64,000 nucleotides of DNA from CAUZIZ01 sp963579905 (GCA_963579905.1 CAUZIZ010000008.1:1-64000), one strand, 5' to 3'; positions 1 to 8,550 are shown, numbered from the stretch's first letter. Numbers and translations: made by a program. The notes: a model not told the origin generated them from the letters alone.

Positions 1-2
1 TC

Positions 3-467
3 CTCGAGGGGCAGAAGCTCCGGCTCATCTACGGGCCGGTCGCGTTTCTCGTCCAATCGCTCGGGTTGGAAGGCTCGGTGAGGGACGGCATCCGGAGTCA
101 GTCCAAAATACACGGCGTGGAATCTGCGCTTGTTCGAGCGGTCGTCCAAACCGAATCTTCGGGGCGGCAGTTCGTGGTTTCCAGCTCCGGCGCCATGGGG
201 TTGATGCAGCTGAAACCTTCTACCTTCTTTTCGCTCAGGGGAGGAAACCCTTTCGGAGCGGAAAACAACATCGCTGCCGGAACTGAGTACTTGGGCCAGC
301 TTATAGACCGCTTCAAAGGAAGCTACCGGCTGGCGGTTGCCGCCTACAACGCCGGTCCTGGAGTCGTGGGACGTTGCCACTGCGTGCCCAACAACGGGAA
401 AACTCCCGCCTACGTCGCACGAGTTTCGTCCTGGTACAGAAAATACAACGGCCAGAAGCGTTTCTGA
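3..467 (+). CDS. Lytic transglycosylase, SLT domain (5' end outside window)
   Basis: The reading frame is open from the left edge, so only the last 154 residues are visible and the start lies outside. This part is a goose-lysozyme-like SLT domain of the family that cleaves peptidoglycan between MurNAc and GlcNAc in the periplasm. The catalytic glutamate sits in QTESS (codon at 153), followed by GAMGLMQL and the family signature AAYNAGPGVV. The protein ends soon after the domain, as in many Slt/MltE-type enzymes. The C-terminus is ordinary and stops 60 bases before a MITE-like repeat. An inner TTG at 66 is unlikely to be the start because the frame continues upstream. Family assignment is firm; the exact subfamily cannot be told from the fragment. 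Confidence 0.85.
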   Translation, partial: LEGQKLRLIYGPVAFLVQSLGLEGSVRDGIRSQSKIHGVESALVRAVVQTESSGRQFVVSSSGAMGLMQLKPSTFFSLRGGNPFGAENNIAAGTEYLGQLIDRFKGSYRLAVAAYNAGPGVVGRCHCVPNNGKTPAYVARVSSWYRKYNGQKRF

Positions 468-526
468 TTGGAAACCGCTGCGCGGAGCTAGCGTGCTTAT
501 GGAGCCAGACAACCAAGGCTATAGGC

Positions 527-713
527 TTAGGGTCTGCGCAAGAATAACTTGGTAGGATTGGCGCTCAGATTTGCATCGTCTTCGGCCGCTCCTCAATCGC
601 AAAATCCTCAACGTAGACCCGGCTACGCCTGCGGTTTCGCTCAATCGTGCGCGACCAAATCTGGCGCAAATCCGAGAGCCAACTCTGCGAAGTTATTCTT
701 GAACAAACCCTAA
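527..713. repeat. MITE-like element family A, copy 1 (187 bp)
   Basis: It begins TTAGGGTCTGCGCAAGAAT and ends with the inverted counterpart (AAGTTATTCTTG...ACCCTAA). The interior matches copies at 7256, 19076 and 22671; it has the same orientation as the 7256 copy. In this copy both arms carry the longer arm type (roughly 45-50 bp inverted repeat), whereas the other copies have two different arms. Its right end supplies the last bases of the downstream HAD gene stop codon. No transposase is encoded. It fills the gap between the transglycosylase and the HAD gene. Confidence 0.85.
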
Positions 714-1513
714 GGTTCGCGCAGAAGTTGCGCCATCCAGCCTGCCATTGTTTCTTGGTTCAAGCGCGTGATGCCGGCAGCCTCTGCTTCCTCCTGTTGT
801 TGCACGGTCGTGTAGCCCCAGCTGGCGTGGTAGGAGTTGGCACCTAGTTGGCGGGCTGCCTTTAAATGCGAGACCTGGTCGTCCACCAGGTGGATTTCTT
901 CAAAGGGAGCCCCGGTGAGCTCATGGACCGTCTTCAGGTGTCCGTTTTTGCCCCGATCCTTCTGTACCTTGTCGTAGCCGTAGATGTGGTTTTCTGGCAG
1001 AGGAATTCGGTGATGGGACAAGATCTCGACGACTGCATCGGTAGGCTTGGAGGTGGTCACGTAGATCTGATCAAAGCGGTCCTGGCAGGCCAGCAGTCCC
1101 TCTTCCAACTCCGGGTAAAGTGGGTTCAGCCCTAGCCAGGTGGTCTCATTCCGTGCCCGAATGTCACGGCGTTTTCCTTGAAAGAGCTCCTCCAGCTCCT
1201 TTGAATCTGCGGCTCCGACCTCTTGGCACACTCGATCCAGATGGTCGCGGGAACGTTGATCGAAGTCCTCCTGTATCTTAATGGGTATTCCCTTGGTAAT
1301 GAAGTAGAGAATCAGCATGTAGTCTTTGCCGTCACGGATAAAGGGCCGTATCCGATAGAACTTCTTTCGGAGACTCTCGGGAATCTCGTCCAGGTGCGGT
1401 GCAGGGGCGAGGCCGGCGATTGGGGCATAGTAGGAATAAGAGGTGAAAAGACACTCACCGGCGCTGTCACAGATGACGCCATCAAAATCGAGTGCCAGAA
1501 TCTGAGAAGCCAT
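710..1513 (-). CDS. HAD-superfamily hydrolase (phosphatase-like)
   Basis: The 267-residue protein starts MASQILALDFDGVICDS, a textbook HAD motif I with the nucleophile Asp9 and acid/base Asp11. A motif-II Thr lies in YVTTSK, and motif IV is LVDDQ near residue 215. A helical cap is inserted between motifs I and II. The ATG at 1513 was chosen because GGGAGG lies about 10 bases upstream and motif I then falls at the N-terminus; a longer frame reaching 1741 adds 76 residues with no domain. The family is of soluble phosphatases acting on small phosphorylated metabolites; the substrate cannot be predicted. The stop codon TAG (710-712) lies in the terminal repeat of the MITE-like element, so the element ends exactly at the gene end. 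Confidence 0.85.
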   Translation of the reverse strand: MASQILALDFDGVICDSAGECLFTSYSYYAPIAGLAPAPHLDEIPESLRKKFYRIRPFIRDGKDYMLILYFITKGIPIKIQEDFDQRSRDHLDRVCQEVGAADSKELEELFQGKRRDIRARNETTWLGLNPLYPELEEGLLACQDRFDQIYVTTSKPTDAVVEILSHHRIPLPENHIYGYDKVQKDRGKNGHLKTVHELTGAPFEEIHLVDDQVSHLKAARQLGANSYHASWGYTTVQQQEEAEAAGITRLNQETMAGWMAQLLREP

Positions 1514-1712
1514 TGTGAGAGTGCCTCCCGCTTTGTAATCTAATCTTCGGATCCAGGCTAGATTGTCAGAGATGGAAGCAGCGCCGTCAAGCTGCTGGTT
1601 CAGGTGGTTTCCGCGCCCTGGCTCGGTCGGGCTCCACCCGCCAAGATCGAAGTTGTGGGAAGGGCTGAATAATCTGATAGACTCAGACTTGCCTATTGAA
1701 AAGGAGTTCTTG

Positions 1713-1922
1713 ATGTACTCACTGATCCAATCCATTCCCATTCGGCAACTACTTCTGGAGCAGCTGCCGGTCGCCTCCGCGTCCCTCCTGATCGCCGAAC
1801 TCTTCTACAAACTCGGTAGCTTCATGCTTGAATGTGTCGCCTTTCTTGCGACCTGGTATGTCCTGGATGCGGGCGTGAATCTGGCAAGCGGTTTGTGGCG
1901 GAAGTCCAGATCCGATGGATAA
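1713..1922 (+). CDS. Small hypothetical membrane protein
   Basis: A 69-residue protein beginning MYSLIQSIPIRQLLLEQ. An AAGGAG ribosome site at 1701-1706 lies seven bases before this ATG and decides the start over a longer upstream frame. One hydrophobic segment (about residues 28-58, containing FYKLGSFMLECVAFLATWYV) suggests a membrane protein. It ends LWRKSRSDG, a positively charged tail. It lies between the divergently placed HAD gene and the convergent GH-like lipoprotein gene. I do not recognise the family. Confidence 0.55.
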   Translation: MYSLIQSIPIRQLLLEQLPVASASLLIAELFYKLGSFMLECVAFLATWYVLDAGVNLASGLWRKSRSDG

Positions 1923-1937
1923 GTAGCCGCTCCGAAG

Positions 1938-3398
1938 CTATTCTGGAGGGGAAAACTGGAAGGCGTACAGATCACTATCTCGCAGATGGAAGCGGATCTG
2001 AATCTTCCTTCCCTGGAGCTGACTGAGGCTCGTTTGGCCCTTCCAGCTGATGACATGAGCCAGCGAATCGGTCATCACCGGATCGCAATCCATAGCTCCG
2101 AACCCGGGGATGGGGTCTCCCTTCCGATCCAGAATCTCGACTCTCAGTTGGCCTCGAGTGTTGGCGTTGACGGTAAGTCGTCCCTCGACAGGTACTAGCG
2201 TTCTGGTGGTAACGGTTGCGTCTTTTGTGGAAGTAGTCAGCGAAACAAACCCGTCGAGGCGCAGCTGAGCGAGTCCGGTCGCCCGCTGCTTTCGCTCTCC
2301 TTCTTCTATCCAACCTTCCTGAATCTTCTTAAGGCTCTCCGTTCCGTAGGGAATGTTTTCGCCCCAGTAGTAGGTCCACAGCTTGCCGTCGTAGACCACG
2401 GGGGCCACCGGAATGCTGAGCTCGCTATCCCAGGAACCAGGTTCTCCCTTGCTCAGGATGAAGCCGCCGGGGAAGGGCCGGCTCCACTGAATGCCATCTC
2501 GGCTGAAGGCCAATTCCGAGTAAGCTCTCACCCACTCGTCCCCACTCTTTTCGAAGACCCAGAGCCAGCCTAGATAAACGCCCTCGTAGAGGAAGGAGGC
2601 CAGCCCTTTGAAATGTCGTTGAGACTCGTCGGGATCCGGCGCGAGTATGGTTTCGGCATCCGACCAGGTCTCGAAGTCGGGGCTAGTAGCTCGACCGACG
2701 GAGTTGGGGCTTCCAGGCATCCGCACGTAGAAGATGAATTTCTCGACCCGGGGATCCCAGCCCAGCAGGTTCCCGTTGTGAGGCTTCCGGAACCAGGGAT
2801 TTCCATCTCCGTTCAGGAGCCAATGAATGCCATCTGCGGAATAAGCTTTGGTGACAGCGGACTTACCGTCGAAGATGTCCACGTAGGTCATCTTGAAGCG
2901 ACGACTTGCATCCGGATCACGAGGGTCCTTGATCACGTTGGCCCGCCTCATCCAGGTGGTGCCCCAGGGAAGCATGTTGTTTTCCCTGGAACCTTCCGAT
3001 TGGACCAGTCCCAGATTGGGTTTGGTCCACTGATAGCCGTCCTCGGACACAGCGTAGGACACCTTGTATTGAATTCCGGCGTGAGCCTTCGGATCGATCT
3101 GCGAGGTCATGTACCACATCTTGAACTGTTCGGTCTCCTCATCGAACAGCACCGCGCGCCCATTGGGTGAAACGGACCAGCGTTCGCCAGGCGCGTCTCC
3201 GACGATGACGGGATTGCCTGAGTAGCGCAGGAGTGGATGAAGGACGCGGCTGACGCCTCGAGTTGAAGACACGACGAAATCGTCGATGAACAGCTGTTTT
3301 TGGTATCCGATTTCAAGGACGGGAGCGGAGGGCTCGCCATCTTGGCAGCCACTGATCATGAGTGCGGCTAACAAGACGGCGGAGAGGATGAGTTTCAT
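1938..3398 (-). CDS. GH43/GH32-like beta-propeller lipoprotein
   Basis: A 486-residue protein with a lipoprotein signal: a hydrophobic stretch then LMISGC with the lipidated Cys at residue 18. The mature protein starts with LFIDDFVVSS and carries repeated blade-like segments (NPVI, WSVSPNGRAVLFD, YSADGIHW, FSRDGIQW) typical of five-bladed propeller glycosidase-like proteins of Acidobacteria and Planctomycetes. A C-terminal beta-sandwich ends RIQIRF-type (KIQIRFHLRDSDLYAFQF). A paralog is at 56518-58032 with the same order of segments and a similar ending. Likely outer-membrane or periplasmic and acting on carbohydrate; substrate and catalytic residues are not evident to me. Confidence 0.75.
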   Translation of the reverse strand: MKLILSAVLLAALMISGCQDGEPSAPVLEIGYQKQLFIDDFVVSSTRGVSRVLHPLLRYSGNPVIVGDAPGERWSVSPNGRAVLFDEETEQFKMWYMTSQIDPKAHAGIQYKVSYAVSEDGYQWTKPNLGLVQSEGSRENNMLPWGTTWMRRANVIKDPRDPDASRRFKMTYVDIFDGKSAVTKAYSADGIHWLLNGDGNPWFRKPHNGNLLGWDPRVEKFIFYVRMPGSPNSVGRATSPDFETWSDAETILAPDPDESQRHFKGLASFLYEGVYLGWLWVFEKSGDEWVRAYSELAFSRDGIQWSRPFPGGFILSKGEPGSWDSELSIPVAPVVYDGKLWTYYWGENIPYGTESLKKIQEGWIEEGERKQRATGLAQLRLDGFVSLTTSTKDATVTTRTLVPVEGRLTVNANTRGQLRVEILDRKGDPIPGFGAMDCDPVMTDSLAHVISWKGQTSLSQLQGRKIQIRFHLRDSDLYAFQFSPPE

Positions 3399-3422
3399 CG
3401 GCGAGAAAATTTCCCGACCGTG

Positions 3423-4640
3423 TCACTCATAGTGGAGTGCGTCGATCGGATCCAAAGCAGCAGCTCGGTGCGCAGGGTAGTAACCGAACAAGACCCCGAT
3501 AGCTCCCGAGAAGAGGATCGAAATCAGGACTGAGTTGGGATCGATGAGGGTTGGCCAGCCTGCCAGCTGAGATATCCCATAGGATCCGCCCATTCCGGCT
3601 GCCAGGCCCACCAAGCCGCCACAGAGACAGAGGAGGATCGATTCGGACAGGAACTGAACCCTTACGTGAGCAGGTCGTGCGCCGATCGCCATGCGGATGC
3701 CTATTTCCCTAGTCCGCTCGGTGACGGACACCAGCATGATATTCATGATGCCGATGCCGCCGACCAGCAGTGAAACCGCAGCAATGCTTGCCAGCAACCC
3801 GGTCATGACCCGGTTGGTGGCCTCGGCCGCGTCCGCAAATTCGCTGAGATTCCGCACCCTGAAGTCGTCGGCCTTTCCGTCTAGATTATGTCTCTGCCGG
3901 AGCAGGTTCGAAATCTGTTCCTGAGCGGCAAAGCTGGCCCGGGCACTGACTGCTCCAATCAACCCGGACTGGACATACAATACCCCGCCCTGGAACTTCT
4001 TCTGCACGGTGGTGAAAGGAACGACGATGGTATCGTCCTGATCTCGCCCCCAGTTATTGGATCCCTTCTTGGCCAGAACGCCGAGAACCTGAAAGGGCAG
4101 GTTCTTGATGCGAATGGTGTGGCCAACCGGATCTCCTCCGCCGAATAGCTCATCAACGACCGTCTGCCCCAGGACAGCCACCCGGGAAGCGCCCTTGACA
4201 TGGTTCTCGTCGAAGAAGGTGCCCTGTACAACTTTCCAGTTGCGCAGCAAGGGGTATTGTTCGTTGTAGCCTTCGATTCGAGTGTTCCAGTTCTGGTTAC
4301 CGGCAACGACCTGTGACATGGTGGACGCACTGGGGCTGACCGCCCGCACGGTAGGCAGCTCAGCTTGCATGGCGTCGAAGTCGGCAGCCGTGAGGGTGTT
4401 TATCGTTCCTGAGCCGCTGCGGATGCCATAGGAGCGGCGGCTCCCAGCACGGATCCAGAGCGTGTTGGAACCCATGGCGGCGATCTCTTCCTGAACCTGT
4501 CGCTGTGCCCCCTTCCCCAGACTCACCATCGCAATGACGGCGCCCACGCCGATGATGATGCCCAACATGGTTAGGAAAGACCGAATCTTGTTCCGATTCA
4601 AGGCCTTGAACGATATTCTGAGAATCATCCAAAAGCTCAT
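3423..4640 (-). CDS. MacB-type ABC transporter permease (FtsX/MacB_PCD)
   Basis: The 405-residue protein has the MacB permease layout. A first membrane helix (MLGIIIGVGAVIAMVSLG, about residues 25-43) precedes a large periplasmic domain (to about residue 280). Three further helices follow, with the FtsX signature SVTERTREIGIRMAIGA between the second and third. Unlike E. coli MacB, the ATPase is a separate protein encoded 90 bases upstream at 4731-5486. With the adaptor at 5489-7201 it should form a tripartite efflux or lipoprotein/macrolide-type mechanotransmission pump spanning the envelope. The outer-membrane TolC-like partner is not in the window. Substrate unknown. Confidence 0.9.
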   Translation of the reverse strand: MSFWMILRISFKALNRNKIRSFLTMLGIIIGVGAVIAMVSLGKGAQRQVQEEIAAMGSNTLWIRAGSRRSYGIRSGSGTINTLTAADFDAMQAELPTVRAVSPSASTMSQVVAGNQNWNTRIEGYNEQYPLLRNWKVVQGTFFDENHVKGASRVAVLGQTVVDELFGGGDPVGHTIRIKNLPFQVLGVLAKKGSNNWGRDQDDTIVVPFTTVQKKFQGGVLYVQSGLIGAVSARASFAAQEQISNLLRQRHNLDGKADDFRVRNLSEFADAAEATNRVMTGLLASIAAVSLLVGGIGIMNIMLVSVTERTREIGIRMAIGARPAHVRVQFLSESILLCLCGGLVGLAAGMGGSYGISQLAGWPTLIDPNSVLISILFSGAIGVLFGYYPAHRAAALDPIDALHYE

Positions 4641-4730
4641 TTCATACCTACTCTCGAAGCGTGATGGAGTTGAGGAGTAGAACCGTTCGGAAATCGATTG
4701 GATTCCTTCCCGCTCCTCTCGGACTCATCG

Positions 4731-5486
4731 CTAGTTCATCTCGTCGCTGATAATGTTTCCGTCTCTCATCTCGATGATACGGGAAGCAAAATCTGCGATC
4801 TTCCGCTCATGGGTCACCACGATGAGGGTGATCCCTTTCTCCGAATTGAGGTTTTTCAAGAACCGTAGAATTTCATCTGAGGTGACGCTGTCCAGGTTTC
4901 CGGTAGGTTCATCGGCCAACAGGATAGAGGGTTGGTTGACCAGTGCTCGGGCCACCGCAACGCGCTGCTGCTGCCCCCCCGAGAGCTGATTGGGGAGAGC
5001 TTTTGCCTTTTCGGGAATGCCGACAATCTCCAAAGACTCTTCGATCCGTCTGGTTCGCTCTGCTTTGGCCACCCCAGCATAGAGCATGGGGGCCTCGACA
5101 TTCTCCCAGACCGAGGTGCGGGGGAGGAGGTTGAAGCTTTGGAACATGAAGCCGATCTTCTGATTACGGATGTCCGCTCGCTGAGCCGTAGAGAAGGTGG
5201 AAACATCGACACCATCCAGCAGATAGACTCCTCTGGTGGGTCGATCGAGGCATCCGAGGATGTTGAGCATGGTCGATTTACCGGAGCCCGATGCCCCCAT
5301 GATGGCCACCAATTGCCCCTTGGGGATTTCAAGCGAAATCCCTCTCATGGCCTCGACCCGTACCTCACCTAGGTCGTAGATCTTCCAGACCTGGTCCAGC
5401 GAGATAAGGCCTCTGGCCTGAGTTTCCGTCGTCACCGGTTTGTCGACGACGGTCCCGAGTTGTTCATAAGGCGCAGTCTCAACCAA
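4731..5486 (-). CDS. MacB/LolD-type ABC transporter ATPase
   Basis: A 251-residue nucleotide-binding subunit. Walker A is GASGSGKST at residues 64-72, the signature LSGGQQQR at 168-175, and Walker B ILLADEP at 188-194 followed by the THE switch in VVTHERK. These are the features of the MacB/LolD/FtsE group. It starts two bases after the adaptor gene ends and is followed 90 bases later by the permease, forming a three-gene operon on the minus strand. Powers the permease at the inner membrane. The N-terminal 25 residues before the domain are a poorly conserved extension. Confidence 0.93.
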   Translation of the reverse strand: MVETAPYEQLGTVVDKPVTTETQARGLISLDQVWKIYDLGEVRVEAMRGISLEIPKGQLVAIMGASGSGKSTMLNILGCLDRPTRGVYLLDGVDVSTFSTAQRADIRNQKIGFMFQSFNLLPRTSVWENVEAPMLYAGVAKAERTRRIEESLEIVGIPEKAKALPNQLSGGQQQRVAVARALVNQPSILLADEPTGNLDSVTSDEILRFLKNLNSEKGITLIVVTHERKIADFASRIIEMRDGNIISDEMN

Positions 5487-5488
5487 GG

Positions 5489-7201
5489 CTAACGTCCTCC
5501 ACCACGCCTGGCGCCGCCGGTTCCCCTGGCACCGCCGGCCCCCCGGCTAGCCGATCTGTTACCGCCTCGATTGCGGCGGGGCCCGAAGGCTCCGCTGAAG
5601 GGAGACGCCGCCTGCTGCGAGCCGACTTCCTCATCCAGCTTCCAGGTAATCACCTGTTCTCCTTCTTCCAGGTTTCCTTCCAGAATGACGGTCTCTCGCC
5701 CGTCGGAAATACCCAAACGGACGCGACGAGGCTCAGGCTTCTCATCTTTCAGAACCCAGAGGATACCTCGCCTGGACCGGCTTCGTTCCGCCGCCGGAAA
5801 GTGAATCTTGGGACCAGCCTGGATTCCATACTGTTCGATGGTGGAGGTTCGGATAATCGCTCCCAGGCCGGCTTGTGTCCCCGCTGCTCCGGACGAATCC
5901 AGTGGACTTTTCCCTCGCCTCCTGTCACCGTCTTGGCCCCCTGGTCCTGGGGCCCCCTGGGGTCTGCGCCCGCGCCCCTGAGCTCTCATCGAATCCGGTG
6001 GGCGGTCCGTCGATGTCGATGCGGACAGCGGAGGCAACATTTTCTCAATCTCTTCTGGGTCCTGGTTTGCCGGCTGATAGCGAAGCGCGGCGTTGGCGAT
6101 TTTCAAGGTGTCTTCGAAACGAGCTACCGTGAAGGTGACGTTCGCCGTCATCGCGGGTCTGAGCTTCAGCTGCGGGTTGTCAACATCAATCATCACGTTG
6201 TAGACGACGACGTTGGTGGCTCCCCCTCCAGTACCAGCCGCGGCGCCGCTACTGGAGGTAGTCGGCAGTTTCGAACTGAGTCGAATTTCCGAGATCTTTC
6301 CGGAAAAGGACTGGCGAGAAAAGGCGTCCACGGTGAAGTCCACGTCGGCTTGTTCGGAGATGGCACCGATGTCAGCTTCATCGATTTGAGCGATCACCTG
6401 CATTTTGCTCAGATCGTTGGCGATGAGAAAGAGGATGGGAGCCTGGAAGCTGGCGGCCACAGTCTGACCGATGTCGACGTTTCTCTCGATGACAACCCCG
6501 TCGATCGGAGAAGTAATATTGGTGTAGCGCAGGTTGACGTTAGCCATCTTGAGCTCGGCTCGGGCCTGCTTGACGTTCGCCGCAGACTGGTCTTGTTGGG
6601 CTCGTGCGGATCTGATCGATGCTTCCACCTGGCTGACCTGTGCCTTCGCCTGACGAAGTCGTGCCCTGGTCTGGGCCGCATTGGCCTGGGCGATTTCCAG
6701 TTCCTGCTCAGATATTACCTTTTCTTTAGAGAGTTCCTGGCTGCGTCGCAGCTGACGTTGAGCCTCCTCCACAGTGATCTGTGACGCCTCGACGTTGGCC
6801 TGGCTACTGGTCAGCTCGGCCTGTCGGTTTATCAGATTGGCTTCCGAGCTTTTGACCGTCGCCTGGGCAGTTGCCAGCTGGGCCTTGGCTCTCTCAAGCT
6901 GCGCCTCGAAGTTAGCGGGATCGATCACCGCCAAGGTTTGGCCCTTCTTCACCACGCTGTTGAAGTCAGCGGAAAGCTCCTTGACGCGTCCCGAAACCTG
7001 ACTTCCCACCTGGACGGTAATGACGGCCTGCAGCGTGCCCGTGGAACTCACGGTCCGGCGAACGGACCCACGAGTGACGTCCACCGTGAGGTACTGCTCT
7101 TCGTCTTTGCTGGCCGTTCCCAGGTAGTAATAGCCTCCAGCCACAAAGACCAACAAAACAACCCCAACCGCGACGAATTTTCGAGTTCGATTATTTTTCA
7201 C
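5489..7201 (-). CDS. MacA/HlyD-type periplasmic adaptor with Gly/Arg-rich tail
   Basis: A 570-residue membrane-fusion protein. A single N-terminal anchor (about residues 10-27) is followed by a lipoyl half, a long alpha-helical hairpin (about 80-215, rich in Ala, Gln, Glu and Arg), the second lipoyl half (NITSPIDGVVIERNVDIGQ) and beta-barrel domains. It links the inner-membrane ABC pump to an outer-membrane channel. Two low-complexity insertions are odd: a Pro/Gly/Arg-rich stretch near residues 395-440 (QGRGRRPQGAPGPGG) and a C-terminal tail of repeated RGG/GAR units. First gene of the three-gene operon. The ATG at 7201 is followed by a Lys/Arg/Asn-rich N-terminus, as expected for an inside-positive anchor. 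Confidence 0.9.
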   Translation of the reverse strand: MKNNRTRKFVAVGVVLLVFVAGGYYYLGTASKDEEQYLTVDVTRGSVRRTVSSTGTLQAVITVQVGSQVSGRVKELSADFNSVVKKGQTLAVIDPANFEAQLERAKAQLATAQATVKSSEANLINRQAELTSSQANVEASQITVEEAQRQLRRSQELSKEKVISEQELEIAQANAAQTRARLRQAKAQVSQVEASIRSARAQQDQSAANVKQARAELKMANVNLRYTNITSPIDGVVIERNVDIGQTVAASFQAPILFLIANDLSKMQVIAQIDEADIGAISEQADVDFTVDAFSRQSFSGKISEIRLSSKLPTTSSSGAAAGTGGGATNVVVYNVMIDVDNPQLKLRPAMTANVTFTVARFEDTLKIANAALRYQPANQDPEEIEKMLPPLSASTSTDRPPDSMRAQGRGRRPQGAPGPGGQDGDRRRGKSPLDSSGAAGTQAGLGAIIRTSTIEQYGIQAGPKIHFPAAERSRSRRGILWVLKDEKPEPRRVRLGISDGRETVILEGNLEEGEQVITWKLDEEVGSQQAASPFSGAFGPRRNRGGNRSASRGAGGARGTGGARRGGGR

Positions 7202-7255
7202 GATAGCGCATTATACCGGTTGGTCTCGCAGTTGTTTCAAGGGATTCTTTGGTCC

Positions 7256-7442
7256 TAAGGGTCTGCGCAAAAAATAACTTGGCATTTTGGCATCTCATCT
7301 TCACACCAGATTCGGCCGCTCCTCAATCGCAAAATCCTCAACGTAGCCCAGCTACGCCTGCGGTTTCGCTCAATCGTTCGCGGCCAAATTTGGCGCAAAT
7401 CTGAGCGCCAATTTTACCAAGTTATTCTTGTGCAGACCCTAA
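7256..7442. repeat. MITE-like element family A, copy 2 (187 bp)
   Basis: Starts TAAGGGTCTGCGCAAAAAAT and ends AAGTTATTCTTGTGCAGACC-CTAA. Same length as the other three full copies. Its reverse complement matches the copies at 19076 and 22671 across the whole interior, including the shared segment GCGAAACCGCAGGCGTAG. Confidence 0.85.
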
Positions 7443-7497
7443 GCTGAAACTTCAAAGAATCGTCTGAACGTCTGAACGTCCCTTGTCTGTGAAAACC

Positions 7498-7577
7498 GTG
7501 GCACGGCCTTCCAGGCCGTGATTGTGGAGCCTCTAGCTCCACGGGCCGGCCATCACGGGCAGGGATGCCCGTGCCAC
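7498..7577. repeat. 80-bp inverted hairpin repeat
   Basis: Outer arms GTGGCACGG and CCGTGCCAC pair, and inner segments (CACGGCCTTCCAGGCCGTG, GTGGAGCCTCTAGCTCCAC) are themselves palindromes, so the element can fold into nested or cruciform stems. A related set of palindromic segments (TCCAGGCC, GAGCTAGAGGCTC) lies at 60855-60930. Confidence 0.7.
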
Positions 7578-7692
7578 TACGGGATGTTGACGTTTCTTCC
7601 TGAATGATCCAGCGCAGCCGTAGGCCGCACTAACCTGAAACTTCATTCGGAACTCGCACCTCCAGGTCGCCCAATAATGCGGAACGTGAGGA

Positions 7693-7819
7693 AGCCTGAA
7701 GGGCGAGCGAGGGGTTGGAGGGCAGCGCAATCGGGGGACGAAGGGGCCTGAGGCGCGGCAAGTAGCCAAGCCGGGGGAATGCGGGGTGTTCCCCAACCCC
7801 TCGCTTGCGCTTCAGGCTT
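7693..7819. repeat. Inverted repeat with 25-bp arms
   Basis: The left arm AGCCTGAAGGGCGAGCGAGG (continuing GGTTGG) pairs with CCAACCCCTCGCTTGCGCTT (continuing CAGGCT) with two mismatches over about 25 bp and a loop near 70 bases. Similar AAGCGCAAGCGAGGG repeats are known from planctomycete genomes. Confidence 0.7.
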
Positions 7820-7960
7820 TCATGAATCGGCAATGCCTGTCCTGGGGGCGGCACTAAGCTGAAACTTCGGAAATCCAAGGTACAAGATACAAGGTACAAA
7901 CAAGCTCCAAATCACAATCATCAAGTTCCAAACGATCGCCGCCATCAACCCTCGGCGATC

Positions 7961-8056
7961 CGACAGAGCCGCGAACGACTAGACCCGTTAGCAATCGACC
8001 CGTTAGCAACTTGAGGCCAAGTTCCGAGGAGAGAGCTGGACAACAGCACAATCTCC
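7961..8056 (+). repeat. Interspersed element C, copy 1
   Basis: Contains GAGCCGCGAACGACT near its start and GGCCAAGTTCCGAGGAGAGA near its end, followed by GCTGGACAACAGCA and AATCTCCCC. Matches 36773 and 48771 closely and a diverged reverse copy at 58169. This copy has a short extra CCGTTAGCAA duplication in the middle. Confidence 0.75.
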
Positions 8057-8138
8057 CCCCCTAAAGGGTGATCTTCGTCACAAACCTTCCTCCAGCGACG
8101 GTCGATAAGGGGGAAACACACAGAAAGGAGACAGTCAA

Positions 8139-8330
8139 ATGGAGAAACTGGTTAGGCTTAGAAACAATGTAAAGGGGCTTGTCCGAGACGAGTCGGGGCA
8201 GACGGTGATGGAATACGCTCTTCTGATCGTGCTCGTGGCACTCGCCATTTCCGCCGCCTTTCCACCGGTACAAACTGCGATTTCCACAGTCTTTACCGAC
8301 GTTCAGGGTGCGCTTGGCGGCGGTCCCTAA
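8139..8330 (+). CDS. Flp/Fap-type pilin
   Basis: A 63-residue prepilin-like protein. After a charged leader (MEKLVRLRNNVKGLVRDESG) comes TVMEYALLIVLVALAISAAF, the type IVb Flp pilin hydrophobic core with the conserved Glu-Tyr pair. AAAGGAG at about 8124-8130 gives a good ribosome site. Such pilins are assembled by the Tad secretion system into adhesive fibres. The rest of a Tad system (CpaB, CpaC, TadA, TadB, TadC, prepilin peptidase) is absent here; only two TadE-like genes follow. A hairpin terminator candidate directly downstream fits separate high-level expression. Confidence 0.88.
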   Translation: MEKLVRLRNNVKGLVRDESGQTVMEYALLIVLVALAISAAFPPVQTAISTVFTDVQGALGGGP

Positions 8331-8344
8331 AAAGACTCGTCAGG

Positions 8345-8388
8345 AAGGGGTGGCGCTCCGTCTTCACAGCCCTTCAGCGCCGCCCCTT
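8345..8388 (+). terminator. Hairpin terminator after the Flp pilin gene
   Basis: AAGGGGTGGCGCT (8345-8357) pairs with AGCGCCGCCCCTT (8376-8388), a 13-bp stem with one G-U pair and an 18-base loop. Only a weak pyrimidine run (CTCTT) follows, so termination efficiency is uncertain. Confidence 0.55.
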
Positions 8389-8550
8389 CTCTTGACACCA
8401 TTCGGCTGGTTGCCGTTAGTTAGTAAACGGGAGTGAACGAGCCCTCGAGGAAGTTGCTCCAAACCCTCCTGTAGGGACCTCTCAATCACAAAGCGTAAGG
8501 GGCTCTACCGGTCTCAAACCAACTGGGCCGATCTACACTTCAGACAGCGG

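Larger units (their letters stand above)
7202..8138. other. 937-bp intergenic region packed with repeats, no gene
   Basis: Between the divergent efflux operon and the Flp pilin gene I find no supported coding region. It holds, in order, MITE-like element A copy 2 (7256-7442), an 80-bp inverted hairpin (7498-7577), a 25-bp-arm inverted repeat (about 7693-7819), a spacer with the recurring motif CTGAAACTTC (7444, 7635, 7859) and the 85-bp element C (7961-8056). Short ORFs in it run through the palindromes on both strands and are not credible genes. Confidence 0.7.

Noticed and set aside
7533..8051. Several minus-strand ORFs in the repeat pile-up
   Set aside because: All are translations of palindromic repeats with no domain.
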